The notes: a model not told the origin generated them from the letters alone. Shown: positions 17,214-26,772, numbered from the stretch's first letter. The stretch: 64,000 bases of DNA from CBDCMJ01 sp965224325 (GCA_965224325.1 CBDCYT010000002.1:78150-142149), one strand, 5' to 3'. Translations and numbers: made by a program.

Positions 17214-17315
17214 ATGTCAATCGCCGCCTTCCGCTATTAGGCGCCCTCCGTTATGAGGCACATAGAAGGACCTATTTCGTGACTCTATCCAATACGGCCA
17301 GCCGGCAGGGCCTCT

Positions 17316-17675
17316 TTGAACCTTAGACGGGACTTGGGACGCCTTGAAGAACCCGCCGACGCGGCCGGCTTTCACTCCCGCGGGAACAGGTATAGCCGCA
17401 ACGGCGCCTACGAACGGGCTATCGAAGACTACAACCGGGCCATCGAATTGGACGGCGCCTTCGCTGAAGCTTACTACGACCGCGGCTTTTCTCTATATGA
17501 GCTGGGTCTCTACGACGAAGCCATAACCGACCTGACTCAGGCAATAGAGTTGAACCCGGAAGCCGATCATTACTATGGGCAGCGTTCCCTGGTGTATCTA
17601 TTCATTGATCGAATCGATCTGGCTCAACTGGACCAGGAGATGTCCGACACTCTTAGGAACCGGCATCTGGAGTAA
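17316..17675 (+). CDS. Small TPR-repeat protein
   Basis: The 119-residue product contains about two and a half tetratricopeptide repeats: AAGFHSRGNRYSRNGAYERAIEDYNRAIELD, then AEAYYDRGFSLYELGLYDEAITDLTQAIELNPE, and a final partial helix. TPRs mediate protein-protein contacts; the partner is unknown. There is no ATG in the usable region: the frame is closed by a stop at 17280 and the first candidate is TTG at 17316 (another TTG at 17334), neither with a strong ribosome site, so the start is uncertain. It could also be a 5'-truncated remnant of a longer TPR protein. Confidence 0.65.
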   Translation: MNLRRDLGRLEEPADAAGFHSRGNRYSRNGAYERAIEDYNRAIELDGAFAEAYYDRGFSLYELGLYDEAITDLTQAIELNPEADHYYGQRSLVYLFIDRIDLAQLDQEMSDTLRNRHLE

Positions 17676-17762
17676 GGCCACGAATTCGACTATGATTTAA
17701 CAGCGGCGCTGTGTCCGTGGGCGATAAGGCAGGTAATAACAAGGGAACCACGGCTACTATGA

Positions 17763-17804
17763 GGCCGTTCCAGGGGGCCGTTCCAGGGGGCCGTTCCAGG
17801 GGAC
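17763..17804. repeat. Three 14-bp direct repeats
   Basis: GGCCGTTCCAGGGG is repeated three times head to tail (17763, 17777, 17791) in the short interval between the TPR gene and the quinone oxidoreductase gene, about 100 bp upstream of the latter's start. Confidence 0.9.
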
Positions 17805-17901
17805 CATTCGAGTCGATACTCGGTCCGTAATAAACGGGAAAAGTGCAGCCAGCCGTCGACACCCGTGACGACGTACATCCTAAAACGCGTGGGGGACAAA
17901 G

Positions 17902-18873
17902 ATGAATGCAATCCGGATTCGTGAATTTGGGGGGCCGGAAGTCCTGAAATACGAGGACTCCCCCAGCCCGGTCCCAGGCCAGGGACAAGCGCTGGTAACC
18001 ATTCAGGCCGTCGGCGTTAATTTCGCCGATGTCTATGCCCGCAGAGGCGGAAATGCGATGCTGCCGAGCTTGCCGGCAACACCGGGTTTTGAAGCGGCCG
18101 GAGTGGTGACTGCTTTAGGTGACGGCGCTGGTGACCTCGTGAAAGTCGGGGACACCGTAGCCTACTGGCGTGTAATGGGGTCCTACGCGGAGCAGGTGGT
18201 TGTCCCAGTCGACGTGCTGGTAAAGGTCCCCCCGGTGCTGGACGCCAAGACCGCCGCAGCAGTTTTCCTTCAGGGCATGACTGCCCATTACCTGGTTTTT
18301 AGCACCTACCCGCTAAAACCCGGGGACTCTGCCCTGGTTCACGCGGCCGCCGGCGGGACCGGCTTAATGCTGGTCCAGATGGCCAAGCGCGCCGGTGCAT
18401 TCGTGTTCGCGACTGTCTCGACCGAGGAGAAAGCGGCCCTGGCCCGGGAGGCGGGGGCGGACCAAGTCATCTTGTACACCAGCGAGGACTTCGAGGAGGA
18501 AGTGAAAAAGACTACCGGTGGCCGGGGATGCGAAGCGATCTACGATGCGGTGGGCCAGACCACTTTTGAGAAGAGTGTTAACTGCCTGGCCCGCCGGGGA
18601 TGCCTGGCGCTGTACGGGCAATCCAGCGGGCCCGCGCCCCTAGTGAACCCAACGGCTCTGAGGTCGTCGTCGTTTCTGACCCATCCCTCCCTGGTGGACC
18701 ACACCGACAACCGCGAGGAGCTCGAGTGGAGGGCGGGGGAGGTGTTCAACTGGGTCGCTTCAGGCGAATTGAACGTGCGAATTGGCGGAGAATTTCCGCT
18801 GGCTGAGGCGGCCGAGGCTCATCGCCAACTGGAGGGCCGTCTGTCCACTGGCAAGCTTCTACTCATTCCATAA
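17902..18873 (+). CDS. NADPH:quinone oxidoreductase (zinc-independent MDR family)
   Basis: The 323-residue protein follows the QOR pattern: MNAIRIREFGGPEVLKYED, VGVNFADVYARRGG, PATPGFEAAGVVTALGDG, GSYAEQVVVP, then the nucleotide-binding ALVHAAAGGTGLMLVQMAKRAG (about 146-168) and the C-terminal AHRQLEGRLSTGKLLL. The catalytic-zinc cysteine and histidine of alcohol dehydrogenases are absent, as in quinone oxidoreductases. The enzyme uses NADPH to reduce quinones or enones in the cytoplasm. ATG at 17902 follows GGGGGACAAAG. Confidence 0.93.
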   Translation: MNAIRIREFGGPEVLKYEDSPSPVPGQGQALVTIQAVGVNFADVYARRGGNAMLPSLPATPGFEAAGVVTALGDGAGDLVKVGDTVAYWRVMGSYAEQVVVPVDVLVKVPPVLDAKTAAAVFLQGMTAHYLVFSTYPLKPGDSALVHAAAGGTGLMLVQMAKRAGAFVFATVSTEEKAALAREAGADQVILYTSEDFEEEVKKTTGGRGCEAIYDAVGQTTFEKSVNCLARRGCLALYGQSSGPAPLVNPTALRSSSFLTHPSLVDHTDNREELEWRAGEVFNWVASGELNVRIGGEFPLAEAAEAHRQLEGRLSTGKLLLIP

Positions 18874-19065
18874 TCTCGTAGGCCATAATCCCATAAGCCA
18901 TAATCCCATAGGCCCGTAGGCCCCATAAACGCCATGGGCCCCCGGTGATTCTCTTTCTCCCATATTGGCGCAGGAATCCTGGCCGTAGAGTGATCTGCCG
19001 CCAGTATCCTGCGCTCGTTGGGCGTCGCTCGTCGGTGGATGAGATAGGTACGGAAAAGGCGGCAT

Positions 19066-20169
19066 CTAACCAGGAATCGCCTTAAGACTAGGCACTTCGA
19101 CTGCGATGGTCTGGATAGCGTTGTTGCCGTACCCGCGAAAATTCCAAGGTGTCCGGTCCGGCTGTGTGTTGCCGGCTGAGTCCGTCGCGCGGGCCTGAAT
19201 AATGAAATGGCCGGCATGGGACGCTTGCCACTGCAACTGCCACTGACGCCAGGAATTGGGATTCGATTCTCCCAATGGGGTGGCGTCTTGCCAGTGACGT
19301 CCCGAGTCGGTGCTCACCTCGACCCTATCGATCTCCCCCTCACCCGACCACGCGAAGCCGCATATGGTCCAAGTCCCCGGCTGAATTACCTCACCGTGCC
19401 TGGGACTGGTAATCAAGGATTTTACCTTCAGTGCGGTCACCGGCTCCCTCTCCAACGAGTGTTCCGGTCCCTCATTGATAATGACGTAGCGGCGTTGCTG
19501 AAAAAATCCGTCAAGGGGCCGGTCTGTCACGTTGACGTGGACCAACCACTTTACCGAGGCCATGGCGTACCACCCGGGGACTACCATGCGAACGGGAAAC
19601 CCGTGTTCGGCGGGCAAAAGTTCGCCATTCATTTCGTACGCTAGCAGAGTATCGGGGTGCAGCGCTTTTTCCAGTGGCAAACTTCGCCGGTAGTTTAAGT
19701 CGAAGGCGATTCCGTCTTCCTGCTCCTCGCCCCGGTCGGCTCCCTCAAATACAACCGCCGCGGCGGGCTCCCTCAGTCCGGCCCGCTCCATCAAAGCCTG
19801 CAGGGGGATTCCCTTCCATCGCGCGGTGCTCACCGCCCCGTGCCGAAAGGCCAAGCCTTCCGCAGGCGGCATAACGTAAGAGCGGCTGTTGCCCGCGCAT
19901 TCCAAGGTTGCCACCACCTCTTTGCTGGGCATGCTCAAGATATCTTCGAAGCTGAGGGTGAGAGGATGGTTGACCTCCCCGTCTATGCTGAGACGCCAGC
20001 CGTTGCGCTCTAAGTCCGGCATCCGGGAGAAGTGACTGCGGACGTAGAATCGCTCGGTGGGCGTGATAAGTGTGTCAAGAGACGATAAGGTGGACTCTTT
20101 ACACAAGGGGTCATCGGAAACGGGGATTAGGACCGACGACTCTTCGCCTGATTGTTCTTGGGAAGCCAT
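19066..20169 (-). CDS. Sulfite-oxidase-family molybdopterin oxidoreductase
   Basis: The 367-residue protein has the sulfite oxidase Moco domain: FYVRSHFSRMPDLERNGWRLSIDG, LSFEDILSMPSKEVVATLECAGNSRS with the molybdenum-ligand cysteine (about residue 92), and AEHGFPVRMVVPGWYAMASVKWL near 185-205. The C-terminal Ig-like dimerisation domain (about 250-360) has RVEVSTDSGRHWQDA and WQASHAGHFIIQARATDSAGN. No heme domain and no Tat signal are visible, so it resembles the plant-type or SorA-lacking-heme group and may be cytoplasmic. ATG at 20169 is preceded by AGGAG. Confidence 0.92.
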   Translation of the reverse strand: MASQEQSGEESSVLIPVSDDPLCKESTLSSLDTLITPTERFYVRSHFSRMPDLERNGWRLSIDGEVNHPLTLSFEDILSMPSKEVVATLECAGNSRSYVMPPAEGLAFRHGAVSTARWKGIPLQALMERAGLREPAAAVVFEGADRGEEQEDGIAFDLNYRRSLPLEKALHPDTLLAYEMNGELLPAEHGFPVRMVVPGWYAMASVKWLVHVNVTDRPLDGFFQQRRYVIINEGPEHSLEREPVTALKVKSLITSPRHGEVIQPGTWTICGFAWSGEGEIDRVEVSTDSGRHWQDATPLGESNPNSWRQWQLQWQASHAGHFIIQARATDSAGNTQPDRTPWNFRGYGNNAIQTIAVEVPSLKAIPG

Positions 20170-20543
20170 TTTCTCTCCTAATGCATTATTCTTTGCCGGT
20201 TAACGATTATATTACCGTACCAATTTAGCACTCACGCGGCTGTCCAGCATTGTAGGGCAACCGAAGGGAGTCGTAGTTAGTCCCACATGCCCCGGGTCGA
20301 ACCCGTCGCTGTGGTTAGCGGGCCCTGGCGCCCCCGTAGCCTCCGGCGGTTAGTGGGCTTCACTTCTACCGCTTGCCATCAACGCCAACTCGCGACGCTG
20401 CCGTCAGACATGAATCACGCGTCAGAAGAAAGTCCGGCCCATCGTTATGACTGTCTTCCACTGACGGCGCGGCGCGGCGCGGCGACCCCTAAGACTTGAT
20501 TTTGAGAGAAGCTGCCGGGCGTTGGCCTAGGCGGGTCATCCGG
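20170..20543. other. Intergenic region upstream of the sulfite-oxidase-like gene
   Basis: A minus-strand -10 hexamer TATAAT (20206-20211) lies about 40 bp before the start at 20169, with no strong -35. The rest of the 374-bp gap holds only a short CGGCG-type run near 20,470 and no gene. Confidence 0.4.
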
Positions 20544-22142
20544 TCACTCGAAGGGTGAGGGCATCATTCCGACCGGGACCTCGATCAAGGTGGGAGCGTC
20601 CAAGGCAAGGGCGTCTCGCAGCGATGCTTCCAGCTGCTCCGGCCCGTGGGCCCTCACACCCCTGGCCCCGTATGCCTCGGCCAGCTTGACAAAATCGGGA
20701 TTGTGCAGCTCGGCCCCAATGGTGCGGCCCTCAAAGCGGTTTACCTGGTCCCGCAAAACGTTGCCGTAGGCGTTATCGTTGAACACGATCACTACGACGT
20801 TTATACCGTACTGCACGGCGGTAGCCAACTCTTGAGAGTTGAAAAGGAATCCTCCGTCGCCGGATAGCGCAACCACGGCTCTGTCGGGCTGGGCAACCTT
20901 GGCCCCGAGCGCCGTGGGAAAAGCAAAGCCCAGGTTGCCGAAGTAGGATGAGGTCAGGAACGTTCCGGGCTGGTATACCGGGTAATGGACCCGGCTGTAA
21001 TAGCCCAACTGTGTCATGCCGGCGACCAGGATCCCGTCGTCAGGTATGGCAGCCCTTACGGCGGCAATCAACGAAGCCTGAGGTTCTACCTTGATCACGG
21101 CGCTGGACCGGCTGCGCCTCAGCGCTTCAACCTCATCGCGGCGGTTCGGGCGCGGCGACGTCTGGGCCACCAGCGCCCGGTGGAGCGCTTCCAACGCCTG
21201 GCTGGCGTCTGCTTCGATCCCAAAAGTCTTATCGTAATTTCGCCCCAGTTCATCTGCGTCGACGTCGATCTGGACTACCTGCTGCCCATTAAGCAAGTTG
21301 GGCGCCGCCATCCTAGTGCCCACGGCCAGAATGACGTCATGGCCGGCTGAGTGTCCGATTGGGTCGTTACGCAGCCACAACGTGCCTAAGGAGAGATAGT
21401 GACGGTCTGAAATGGCCCCCTTCCCTTCCGGAGTAGATATGACGGGGGCTTGGAGATGCTCAGCCACCCGCAATAGAGGGTCAGAGGCGCCTGAGGAGAC
21501 CGCTCCGCCTCCTACCCAAATCAGCGGGTTGGCCGCTTCGGCCAACAGCCTTGCCGCTGTCTCAATCTGATCGGGGCGGGCTTCCGCTTGGCGGCTTTTC
21601 TCGGGTTCCCTCAGTTCGACGTCCGCCAACTCGGCCAGGGTCTCCGGCGGAATTTCGATCTCCACCGGACGGGGGCGGCCGGTCCGTAGTTGATGGAAAG
21701 CCCGTTGGACCGTCTCAGGAACACTGGCCGGATTCAAAATCCGTTCCGCCCACTTGGTTACGGGCTTTATGGACTCTAGCTGGTCGTCCACCTCGTGCAA
21801 CATACCCCGGTTAACCCCGATAAGTTCCCGTTCAATCTGCCCCGATACGACTAAAATGGGCGAGGAGGCCGCGTAGGCGGTCCCGATACCCGCCGCAGCG
21901 TTGAGCAAGCCGGGACCGGGAACCATCAAGGCAGTGCCAATGCCGCCGCCGGCACGGGAATAGCCATCCGCCATGTAGCCGGTGGCCTGCTCGTGGCGGG
22001 TGGTTATAAAGCGAATGCCCGGCTCCCGTTGTATGGCGTCCATGGCATGATACAGCTGTACGCCGGGCAGTCCGAAGATGACCCGCACCCCTTCCAAATA
22101 CAGAGACTTGGCCAACGCCTGACCCCCAGTCATCTCACTCAT
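20544..22142 (-). CDS. Thiamine-diphosphate-dependent enzyme (acetolactate synthase-like)
   Basis: The 532-residue protein has all three ThDP-enzyme domains. The N-terminal PYR domain has the catalytic-glutamate stretch TTRHEQATGYMADGYSR. The central domain has PLIWVGGGAVSSGASDPLL. The PP domain has GDGGFLFNSQELATAVQYG...FNDNAYGN, the metal/ThDP motif (about 425-455). It resembles the IlvB superfamily but could be a decarboxylase of another 2-oxo acid. No regulatory small subunit gene is adjacent. I start at 22142 (MSEMTGG) because GGAG lies 7 bp upstream, rather than the further ATG at 22169. Confidence 0.92.
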   Translation of the reverse strand: MSEMTGGQALAKSLYLEGVRVIFGLPGVQLYHAMDAIQREPGIRFITTRHEQATGYMADGYSRAGGGIGTALMVPGPGLLNAAAGIGTAYAASSPILVVSGQIERELIGVNRGMLHEVDDQLESIKPVTKWAERILNPASVPETVQRAFHQLRTGRPRPVEIEIPPETLAELADVELREPEKSRQAEARPDQIETAARLLAEAANPLIWVGGGAVSSGASDPLLRVAEHLQAPVISTPEGKGAISDRHYLSLGTLWLRNDPIGHSAGHDVILAVGTRMAAPNLLNGQQVVQIDVDADELGRNYDKTFGIEADASQALEALHRALVAQTSPRPNRRDEVEALRRSRSSAVIKVEPQASLIAAVRAAIPDDGILVAGMTQLGYYSRVHYPVYQPGTFLTSSYFGNLGFAFPTALGAKVAQPDRAVVALSGDGGFLFNSQELATAVQYGINVVVIVFNDNAYGNVLRDQVNRFEGRTIGAELHNPDFVKLAEAYGARGVRAHGPEQLEASLRDALALDAPTLIEVPVGMMPSPFE

Positions 22143-22347
22143 AGCTCTTCTCCTTAACCTCCCAGGCACGGTCCTGAGAAACTTAGTCCAAGACCCCTTC
22201 CAAAACCCTTTCTTTATTGAAGGGCCGTTACATAGTCGTTACATGGAGTCGTTACACAGAAGTCACAAACCTCAGACTTGTCCCGGTTGCAGCCCGCCGG
22301 GTGTCTAACTCAACGTTCCGCTGGGGGGGCGGGCATTTTCTATTGAT

Positions 22348-22437
22348 GCTGGAATCCGGTGACGCTGGAATCCGGGATGCTGGAATCCGGGACGCTGGAA
22401 TCCGGGATGCTGGAATCCGGGATGCGGGATTCCGGAC
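22348..22437. repeat. 15-bp tandem repeat array
   Basis: GCTGGAATCCGGGAT/C is repeated about five times from 22348 (first unit 16 bp), followed by a mirror-like GCGGGATTCCGGAC. It lies in the 544-bp intergenic stretch between the divergent ThDP-enzyme and VOC genes, which otherwise holds no gene. Confidence 0.85.
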
Positions 22438-22686
22438 ACGAAAATGCTCACCGGACCCTCTGCCGCATGTTCCGCACCCACCGCGTGTTCGGCTTCACCG
22501 GATGGTAAGCCACCGCGTCGTAAGGGGTCTGGACACTCTGCGTCTGACATCAAGTATACTTTACGCAATGTTCCGGTGCGATTGGGCAGATTGGAGCGTG
22601 GGTTTTCGGTTGATTCCCTGGCCAAAGAAACCTGCCCGCGCCAACGGGTCTCTCAGGCGGTAGAAGTCGGCACGAGGAGAAGGCAA

Positions 22687-23130
22687 ATGTCAACCAGCAC
22701 GGAAGGACTGGCCAAAGTGGGTTCCCAGGCGTTGGTCAAGATAACAGAGATGGACCACATCGTTCTCCGGGTCAAGGACGTGGAGGTGTCGCTAAGTTTC
22801 TATACGGAAACCCTAGGTCTTAAGCCGGAGCGAGTTGAGGAGTGGAGAGCCGGCGAGGTCCGCTTTCCATCGGCTCGACTCAACGACGACACCATTATCG
22901 ACCTCTTTCTCACTGAGCAGGAATCCATTGGCCGGAGCGGTGACCGAAACCAGGACCACTTCTGTATGGTGATCGAACCGACGGACCTGGATGAACTGAA
23001 GAGCAGTTTTGAAGCCATTGGGGTGGACATTCACTCCGGACCAGGCAAACGCTGGGGCTCCCACGGAGATGGCATTTCACTGTACGTTTTTGATCCGGAT
23101 GACAACGTAGTCGAGCTTCGTCACTACTAG
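22687..23130 (+). CDS. VOC-superfamily (glyoxalase/dioxygenase-like) protein
   Basis: The 147-residue product is a single vicinal-oxygen-chelate domain pair: MDHIVLRVKDVEVSLSFYTETLGLKPERVEEW, then QDHFCMVIEPTDLDELKSSFEAIGVDIHSGPG and ISLYVFDPDDNVVELRHY. The metal ligands expected in the family fall at His (first motif), His (HFCM) and Glu (VELRHY). It acts on a small organic substrate in the cytoplasm that I cannot identify. ATG at 22687 is chosen because GGAGAAGG lies just upstream; a longer reading upstream runs into non-coding repeat sequence. Confidence 0.88.
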   Translation: MSTSTEGLAKVGSQALVKITEMDHIVLRVKDVEVSLSFYTETLGLKPERVEEWRAGEVRFPSARLNDDTIIDLFLTEQESIGRSGDRNQDHFCMVIEPTDLDELKSSFEAIGVDIHSGPGKRWGSHGDGISLYVFDPDDNVVELRHY

Positions 23131-23289
23131 ACCGATTTCACACCAACCGTTCCCGGGACGTGCAAGACCGGTCTGCGGGCATTCCCGCCGCGAGGGAGAA
23201 CGACGTGACCCTGTCGGAGAATGGCCCACGGCCGTATCGGCGGCTGCACGGCAATGTATTTCTCAGGCCGGAAGTGCTTCCCGGTCCGG

Positions 23290-23757
23290 CTATGGGCCGT
23301 CAAAAGAGAACGGGTAGTCCTGGTCGCCCCGGCCTTGAAGAAACAGCTCACGGGCATTTGGGTACTCGTAGTAAATTTCCAGGCCATTGCCGTCCGGGTC
23401 GGTGAAATAAATGCTGCGTTGACTTACGTGGTCCATCATCCGCAATACCTCGACCCCGTGGGCCACCAAAGTGTCGTAGGCGTCCTTTAACCCCTCATAA
23501 CTGGTTACTTTGAACGCAATGTGAATGAGACCTAGCCCGTCTCGGCCATCCGACTCCCCGGTGGAACCAACGGGACTATCCACCGGGAACACGTCTATCG
23601 TGTGTCCGTCGTTGTGCAGGCTCATGAATACGCCGCCGTGCTCCGGGTCTTCCTCCATCAATTGGAACCCCAACACCTCAGTGTAGAACGTTTTGGACCG
23701 CTCCACGTCCTTCACCCTTAAGGCACAGTGGCCAATCCTCTCCAACGCGATGGCCAT
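23290..23757 (-). CDS. VOC-superfamily protein
   Basis: The 155-residue protein is another vicinal-oxygen-chelate protein: ERIGHCALRVKDVERSKTFYTEVLGFQLM, GLIHIAFKVTSYEGLKDAYDTLVAHGVEV and SIYFTDPDGNGLEIYYEYPNARE, giving the usual His/His/Glu metal site. It is convergent with the VOC gene at 22687-23130 and only modestly similar to it, so the pair is not a recent duplication. The ATG at 23757 has AAAGGAGG 5 bp upstream, better than the ATG at 23775. Confidence 0.9.
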   Translation of the reverse strand: MAIALERIGHCALRVKDVERSKTFYTEVLGFQLMEEDPEHGGVFMSLHNDGHTIDVFPVDSPVGSTGESDGRDGLGLIHIAFKVTSYEGLKDAYDTLVAHGVEVLRMMDHVSQRSIYFTDPDGNGLEIYYEYPNARELFLQGRGDQDYPFSFDGP

Positions 23758-23898
23758 GACTGCCTCCTTTGGCATATGAATCAGAAGGGGTTATCGTACT
23801 ACGGCGACGGGAGCTCCTCCCGCTATATCTTTGAGCGAGTCGGGAGACTGAGACGGGGAATGGAGTTTGGCCGCCTTGTATTCCGGCGCGCCATCACA

Positions 23899-24133
23899 GA
23901 GGCTGTCTCAGAAGTCTCCACTCACGATTTTGGGCGGACGCAACCTGACGGGTTACTATTATTAACCGCCTAAACCAGTATTGAATGCGGCTCTATAACC
24001 CGTCATTCCCGCGGAGCTTGTCCCCGACCCCGATCGGGGAGCGGGAATCCGGACTCAATAACCCGTCATTCCCGCTTTCGCGGGAATCCAGGAAGGTAGA
24101 ATGCTGGAGGACTCAGCTTTATGAGACAAGCTC
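23899..24133. mobile_element. MITE-like element, copy 2 (235 bp, inverted)
   Basis: This is the reverse orientation of the 16-kb element: it starts GAGGCTGTCTCAGAAGTCTC, passes through GGGCGGACGCAACCTGACGG and two CATTCCCG palindromes, and ends CTTTATGAGACAAGCTC. Both palindromic modules are present. An ATCAC motif occurs on each side (23893-23897 and 24134-24138), but one base off on the left, so a target duplication is not clean. Confidence 0.8.
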
Positions 24134-24305
24134 ATCACCACGGCGGTCGCCCCGCTGCTCAAGTTAACCCCAAGAAGCGGTCAATCGAGAGGGCAAGAAC
24201 GCGGTGTTAACCGGAGGCCTATTTATCAAATTCTACCGCAGGGACGTATGCACAGCCGTCAATGCCCCGTTGTTAACTAAAAGGGAGTGTGAGGGCAGAG
24301 TCATA

Positions 24306-24428
24306 TTATTCAGGTTGGCCCTGAGGTGGTGATTGACTCTCTGCGGGTGAATTGTCAGATCTGGGTGTTCTTCTGAAGAAATTCAGGGCCACCGTTCCTA
24401 TTGAGAGCAGTCCTGCTCCCAATGCCAT
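24306..24428 (-). CDS. Possible 40-residue single-pass membrane peptide
   Basis: In a gene-poor stretch the minus strand from 24428 encodes MALGAGLLSIGTVALNFF, two arginines and a Pro/Ser/Gln-rich tail ending at TAA (24306-24308). The composition (one short hydrophobic segment, positive stop-transfer residues, low-complexity tail) is that of small membrane peptides. There is no good ribosome site at normal spacing; GGGAGG lies about 24 bp upstream. The call could be chance. Confidence 0.3.
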   Translation of the reverse strand: MALGAGLLSIGTVALNFFRRTPRSDNSPAESQSPPQGQPE

Positions 24429-25117
24429 CCAAACTCACTGCATACGGAATAACCTCCCGGCGCCATCTTGTAGGAAACGTCTGAACACCACCCCTTTGAT
24501 ATCGCTATGTTAGGCCTCCGGCTGTTCCACACCTTATAGTACGGTCATAAATCGCTTCTCGGATTTCTGAGCTTTGTCCTGCTGTCGGCCTCGCAAAGCG
24601 GCGCGGCCATGCACGGTCCTTTGGTACGTTGGTTGGTGGTATGTTCGTTAGATTATACAGGGTTCCCACTTGCCTGCGTCCACTGTGGGATCACTGCCCA
24701 CTCTGTCCCCGCTCGTAATCTGTCCTTGTTGCCGGAAATTTCTGGAACCCGCCCGTCTACCCGACCCCCTCTCCACAGTTTTTGCCGGAAGCCGGGATTC
24801 CTTTACCACTAGCGAAGCGGTTGCTACAACCGCCTACCTCCTTGGTGGACGGCCGGAGCCGCGAACAATGCAGCCCGGTGCGAGACTGACCCCACCATCA
24901 GGTCATGTGGTGTAGCCGAGACCGGCAACCTGTTGATTGGGCGCATGGCACCTGCGCTCTCCGACCCGCTCAACACATTGGTCTGCCAACCTGAAAGCAA
25001 CCGGAAAGTTTCTCCAAAGTGCGCCAAGGGTTGACGATGTAGTAGGTCTAGATGAGGCCAGCATGGTGAATTAACTGTATCTGAGCGGGTACGATTGGTG
25101 GGCTGTAACGGTACACC
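24429..25117. other. Gene-poor intergenic stretch
   Basis: About 690 bp upstream of two tRNA genes, with no ORF that looks coded. I found no recognisable tmRNA, SRP RNA or RNase P core here. It may hold decayed sequence or unrecognised RNA. Confidence 0.4.
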
Positions 25118-25192
25118 TGGTCGGGGCGGGCAGATTTGAACTGCCGACCTCCTGGTCCCAAACCAGGCGCCCTGCCGCTGGGCCACGCCCCG
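25118..25192 (-). tRNA. tRNA-Pro (anticodon TGG)
   Basis: The minus strand folds into a cloverleaf: acceptor CGGGGCG/CGCCCCG, D-stem GCCC/GGGC, anticodon stem CCTGG/CCAGG with loop TTTGGGA (anticodon TGG), T-arm GGCAG TTCAAAT CTGCC, discriminator A and an encoded CCA end (25118-25120). Confidence 0.93.
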
Positions 25193-25314
25193 ATGGTTTA
25201 GCCTCTATGCTGAAGAGTAGCCGAGGAAGAATGGAGTCCCCCCGTCCGCCGCGGCCACCGGGGATTGAAACGATGGCCCGAGGTGGGGATAAGTGTCTTC
25301 AGCGATTTTGTTGA

Positions 25315-25389
25315 TGGTACCCCCGGAGAGGGTCGAACTCTCGTCTCCGGCTCCGGAGGCCGGCACTCTATCCACTGAGCTACAGGGGC
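25315..25389 (-). tRNA. tRNA-Arg (anticodon CCG)
   Basis: A minus-strand cloverleaf: acceptor GCCCCTG with CGGGGGT (a G1-U72 end pair and an internal wobble), D-arm GCTC AGTGGATA GAGT, anticodon stem CCGGC/GCCGG with loop CTCCGGA (anticodon CCG), T-arm GAGAG TTCGACC CTCTC, discriminator A and encoded CCA (25315-25317). It lies 122 bp upstream of tRNA-Pro and is probably co-transcribed with it. Confidence 0.93.
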
Positions 25390-25719
25390 ACGTATCATGA
25401 TTAGATTATCATGGCGCCACCGCCGTCACAAGTTTCCAAAAAGGTTCTAGACACGTTGCTCCGCCCGTTACGGGCAGGTCCGCGCCCCTTTCCGGGAGCG
25501 TGGGAACTCCCCGTATGCCGGTATCCGGGCAGCCGGCCGTGGTCCGCCGGCGCTATCCCAGCGGCGGAGCCTAATGGACCCGCTGCCCCGCTAGGTCTCA
25601 TCTATGCATCCCGGCGGAGGGTAAGAAACGGACACGGTTGGTTGCCCATTGACCGGCCGTGGACAAGGTGAGGCTCCGGTAATAGAATCTAGGAATCGCG
25701 GTCTTGGGAGGAACATCCT

Positions 25720-26772
25720 ATGCCCATCTTTACGCCGGAATACCTTGAAAACGTCGCTTATCACATCTACCGGGCCAAAGGGGCCTCGGAGCACGAGGCG
25801 AAAACTGTGGCAACTCACCAGGTCAAGGCTAACCTGGTGGGCCACGACTCCCACGGCGTCATCCACATCCCTGAATACGTCGCTCGCATCGACAAAGGCC
25901 ACATCGTACCCGGGGCGCCCTTCGTAGTGGAGAGAGAGGCCCCGTGCACCGCGGTAATCAACGGCAACTGGGGATTCGGCTTCGTGGTGACCGAGCGGGC
26001 CATGGAGATGGCGATCGAAAAAGCCAAAACCCACGGTGTGGCTGCCATCACGATACACTATCAGAGTCATATCGGACGCTTGGGCGACTACTCCGCAATG
26101 GCCCTCCGGGAAGGCATGATAGGGTTGATCACTGCTGATTCAGGCGCCGGGCCCAAAGCGGTGGTTCCCTTTGGGGGCACCGGACGCCGCCTGGGAACGA
26201 ATCCGATCTGTATCGGCATGCCGAGTGACCTGGAAGGCCCCGTATTATTGGACATGGCCACCAGCGCCGTGGCTCAAGGGAAAATCTCCCTGGCCCGCAA
26301 TCGGGGAGAGGCAGTGCCGCCCGGTTGGATAATCGACAAACGGGGCAGCGCAACCACCAACCCTGAGGACTATTTTGACGGTGGCGCTATATTACCTGTA
26401 GGAGCTGACCAGGGGCACAAAGGCTACGGCCTCTCCTTCATGGTGGAGGCGTTTTCTGGCCTGCTTACCGGCCTGGGCTTCGGCATCGACCCCCAGGCTA
26501 AGCACAATGACGGTTGTTTCGTGTCGGTCTTTAATGTCGAGCACTTCCGGCCTCTGGCCCAGTTCAAGAAAGAGGTAGCAGAGTTCGTCCAGTTCATCAA
26601 GACTTCGCCGCCGGCGGCGGGCTTCGATGAGGTGCTCTACCCCGGTGAAATAGAGTTCCGCACCGAACAGCGACGGCTCAAGGAGGGCATTTTCGTGGAA
26701 GATGAGACGTGGGAGCAAATCTCCGATCTGATGCAACAGCTTGGAGTCTCGGAAAAAGCCGGAACGCGATAG
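25720..26772 (+). CDS. Ldh-family (malate/L-lactate/ureidoglycolate) NAD(P)-dependent dehydrogenase
   Basis: The 350-residue protein belongs to the non-Rossmann LDH2/MDH2 family: N-terminal AKTVATHQVKANLVGHDSHGVIHIPEYVARI with the conserved DSHG motif, central NGNWGFGFVVTERAMEMAI, ITIHYQSHIGRLGDYSAMA, GTGRRLGTNPICIGMPS, and GHKGYGLSFMVEAFSGLLTG near residues 225-245. Family members reduce or oxidise 2-hydroxy acids; the substrate is not deducible. ATG at 25720 has GGAGG 8 bp upstream. It is a single gene. Confidence 0.92.
   Translation: MPIFTPEYLENVAYHIYRAKGASEHEAKTVATHQVKANLVGHDSHGVIHIPEYVARIDKGHIVPGAPFVVEREAPCTAVINGNWGFGFVVTERAMEMAIEKAKTHGVAAITIHYQSHIGRLGDYSAMALREGMIGLITADSGAGPKAVVPFGGTGRRLGTNPICIGMPSDLEGPVLLDMATSAVAQGKISLARNRGEAVPPGWIIDKRGSATTNPEDYFDGGAILPVGADQGHKGYGLSFMVEAFSGLLTGLGFGIDPQAKHNDGCFVSVFNVEHFRPLAQFKKEVAEFVQFIKTSPPAAGFDEVLYPGEIEFRTEQRRLKEGIFVEDETWEQISDLMQQLGVSEKAGTR

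Noticed and set aside
25591..26070. Minus-strand ORF of 159 codons over the Ldh-type gene
   Set aside because: It is the antisense of a well-conserved dehydrogenase and has no family-like motifs.
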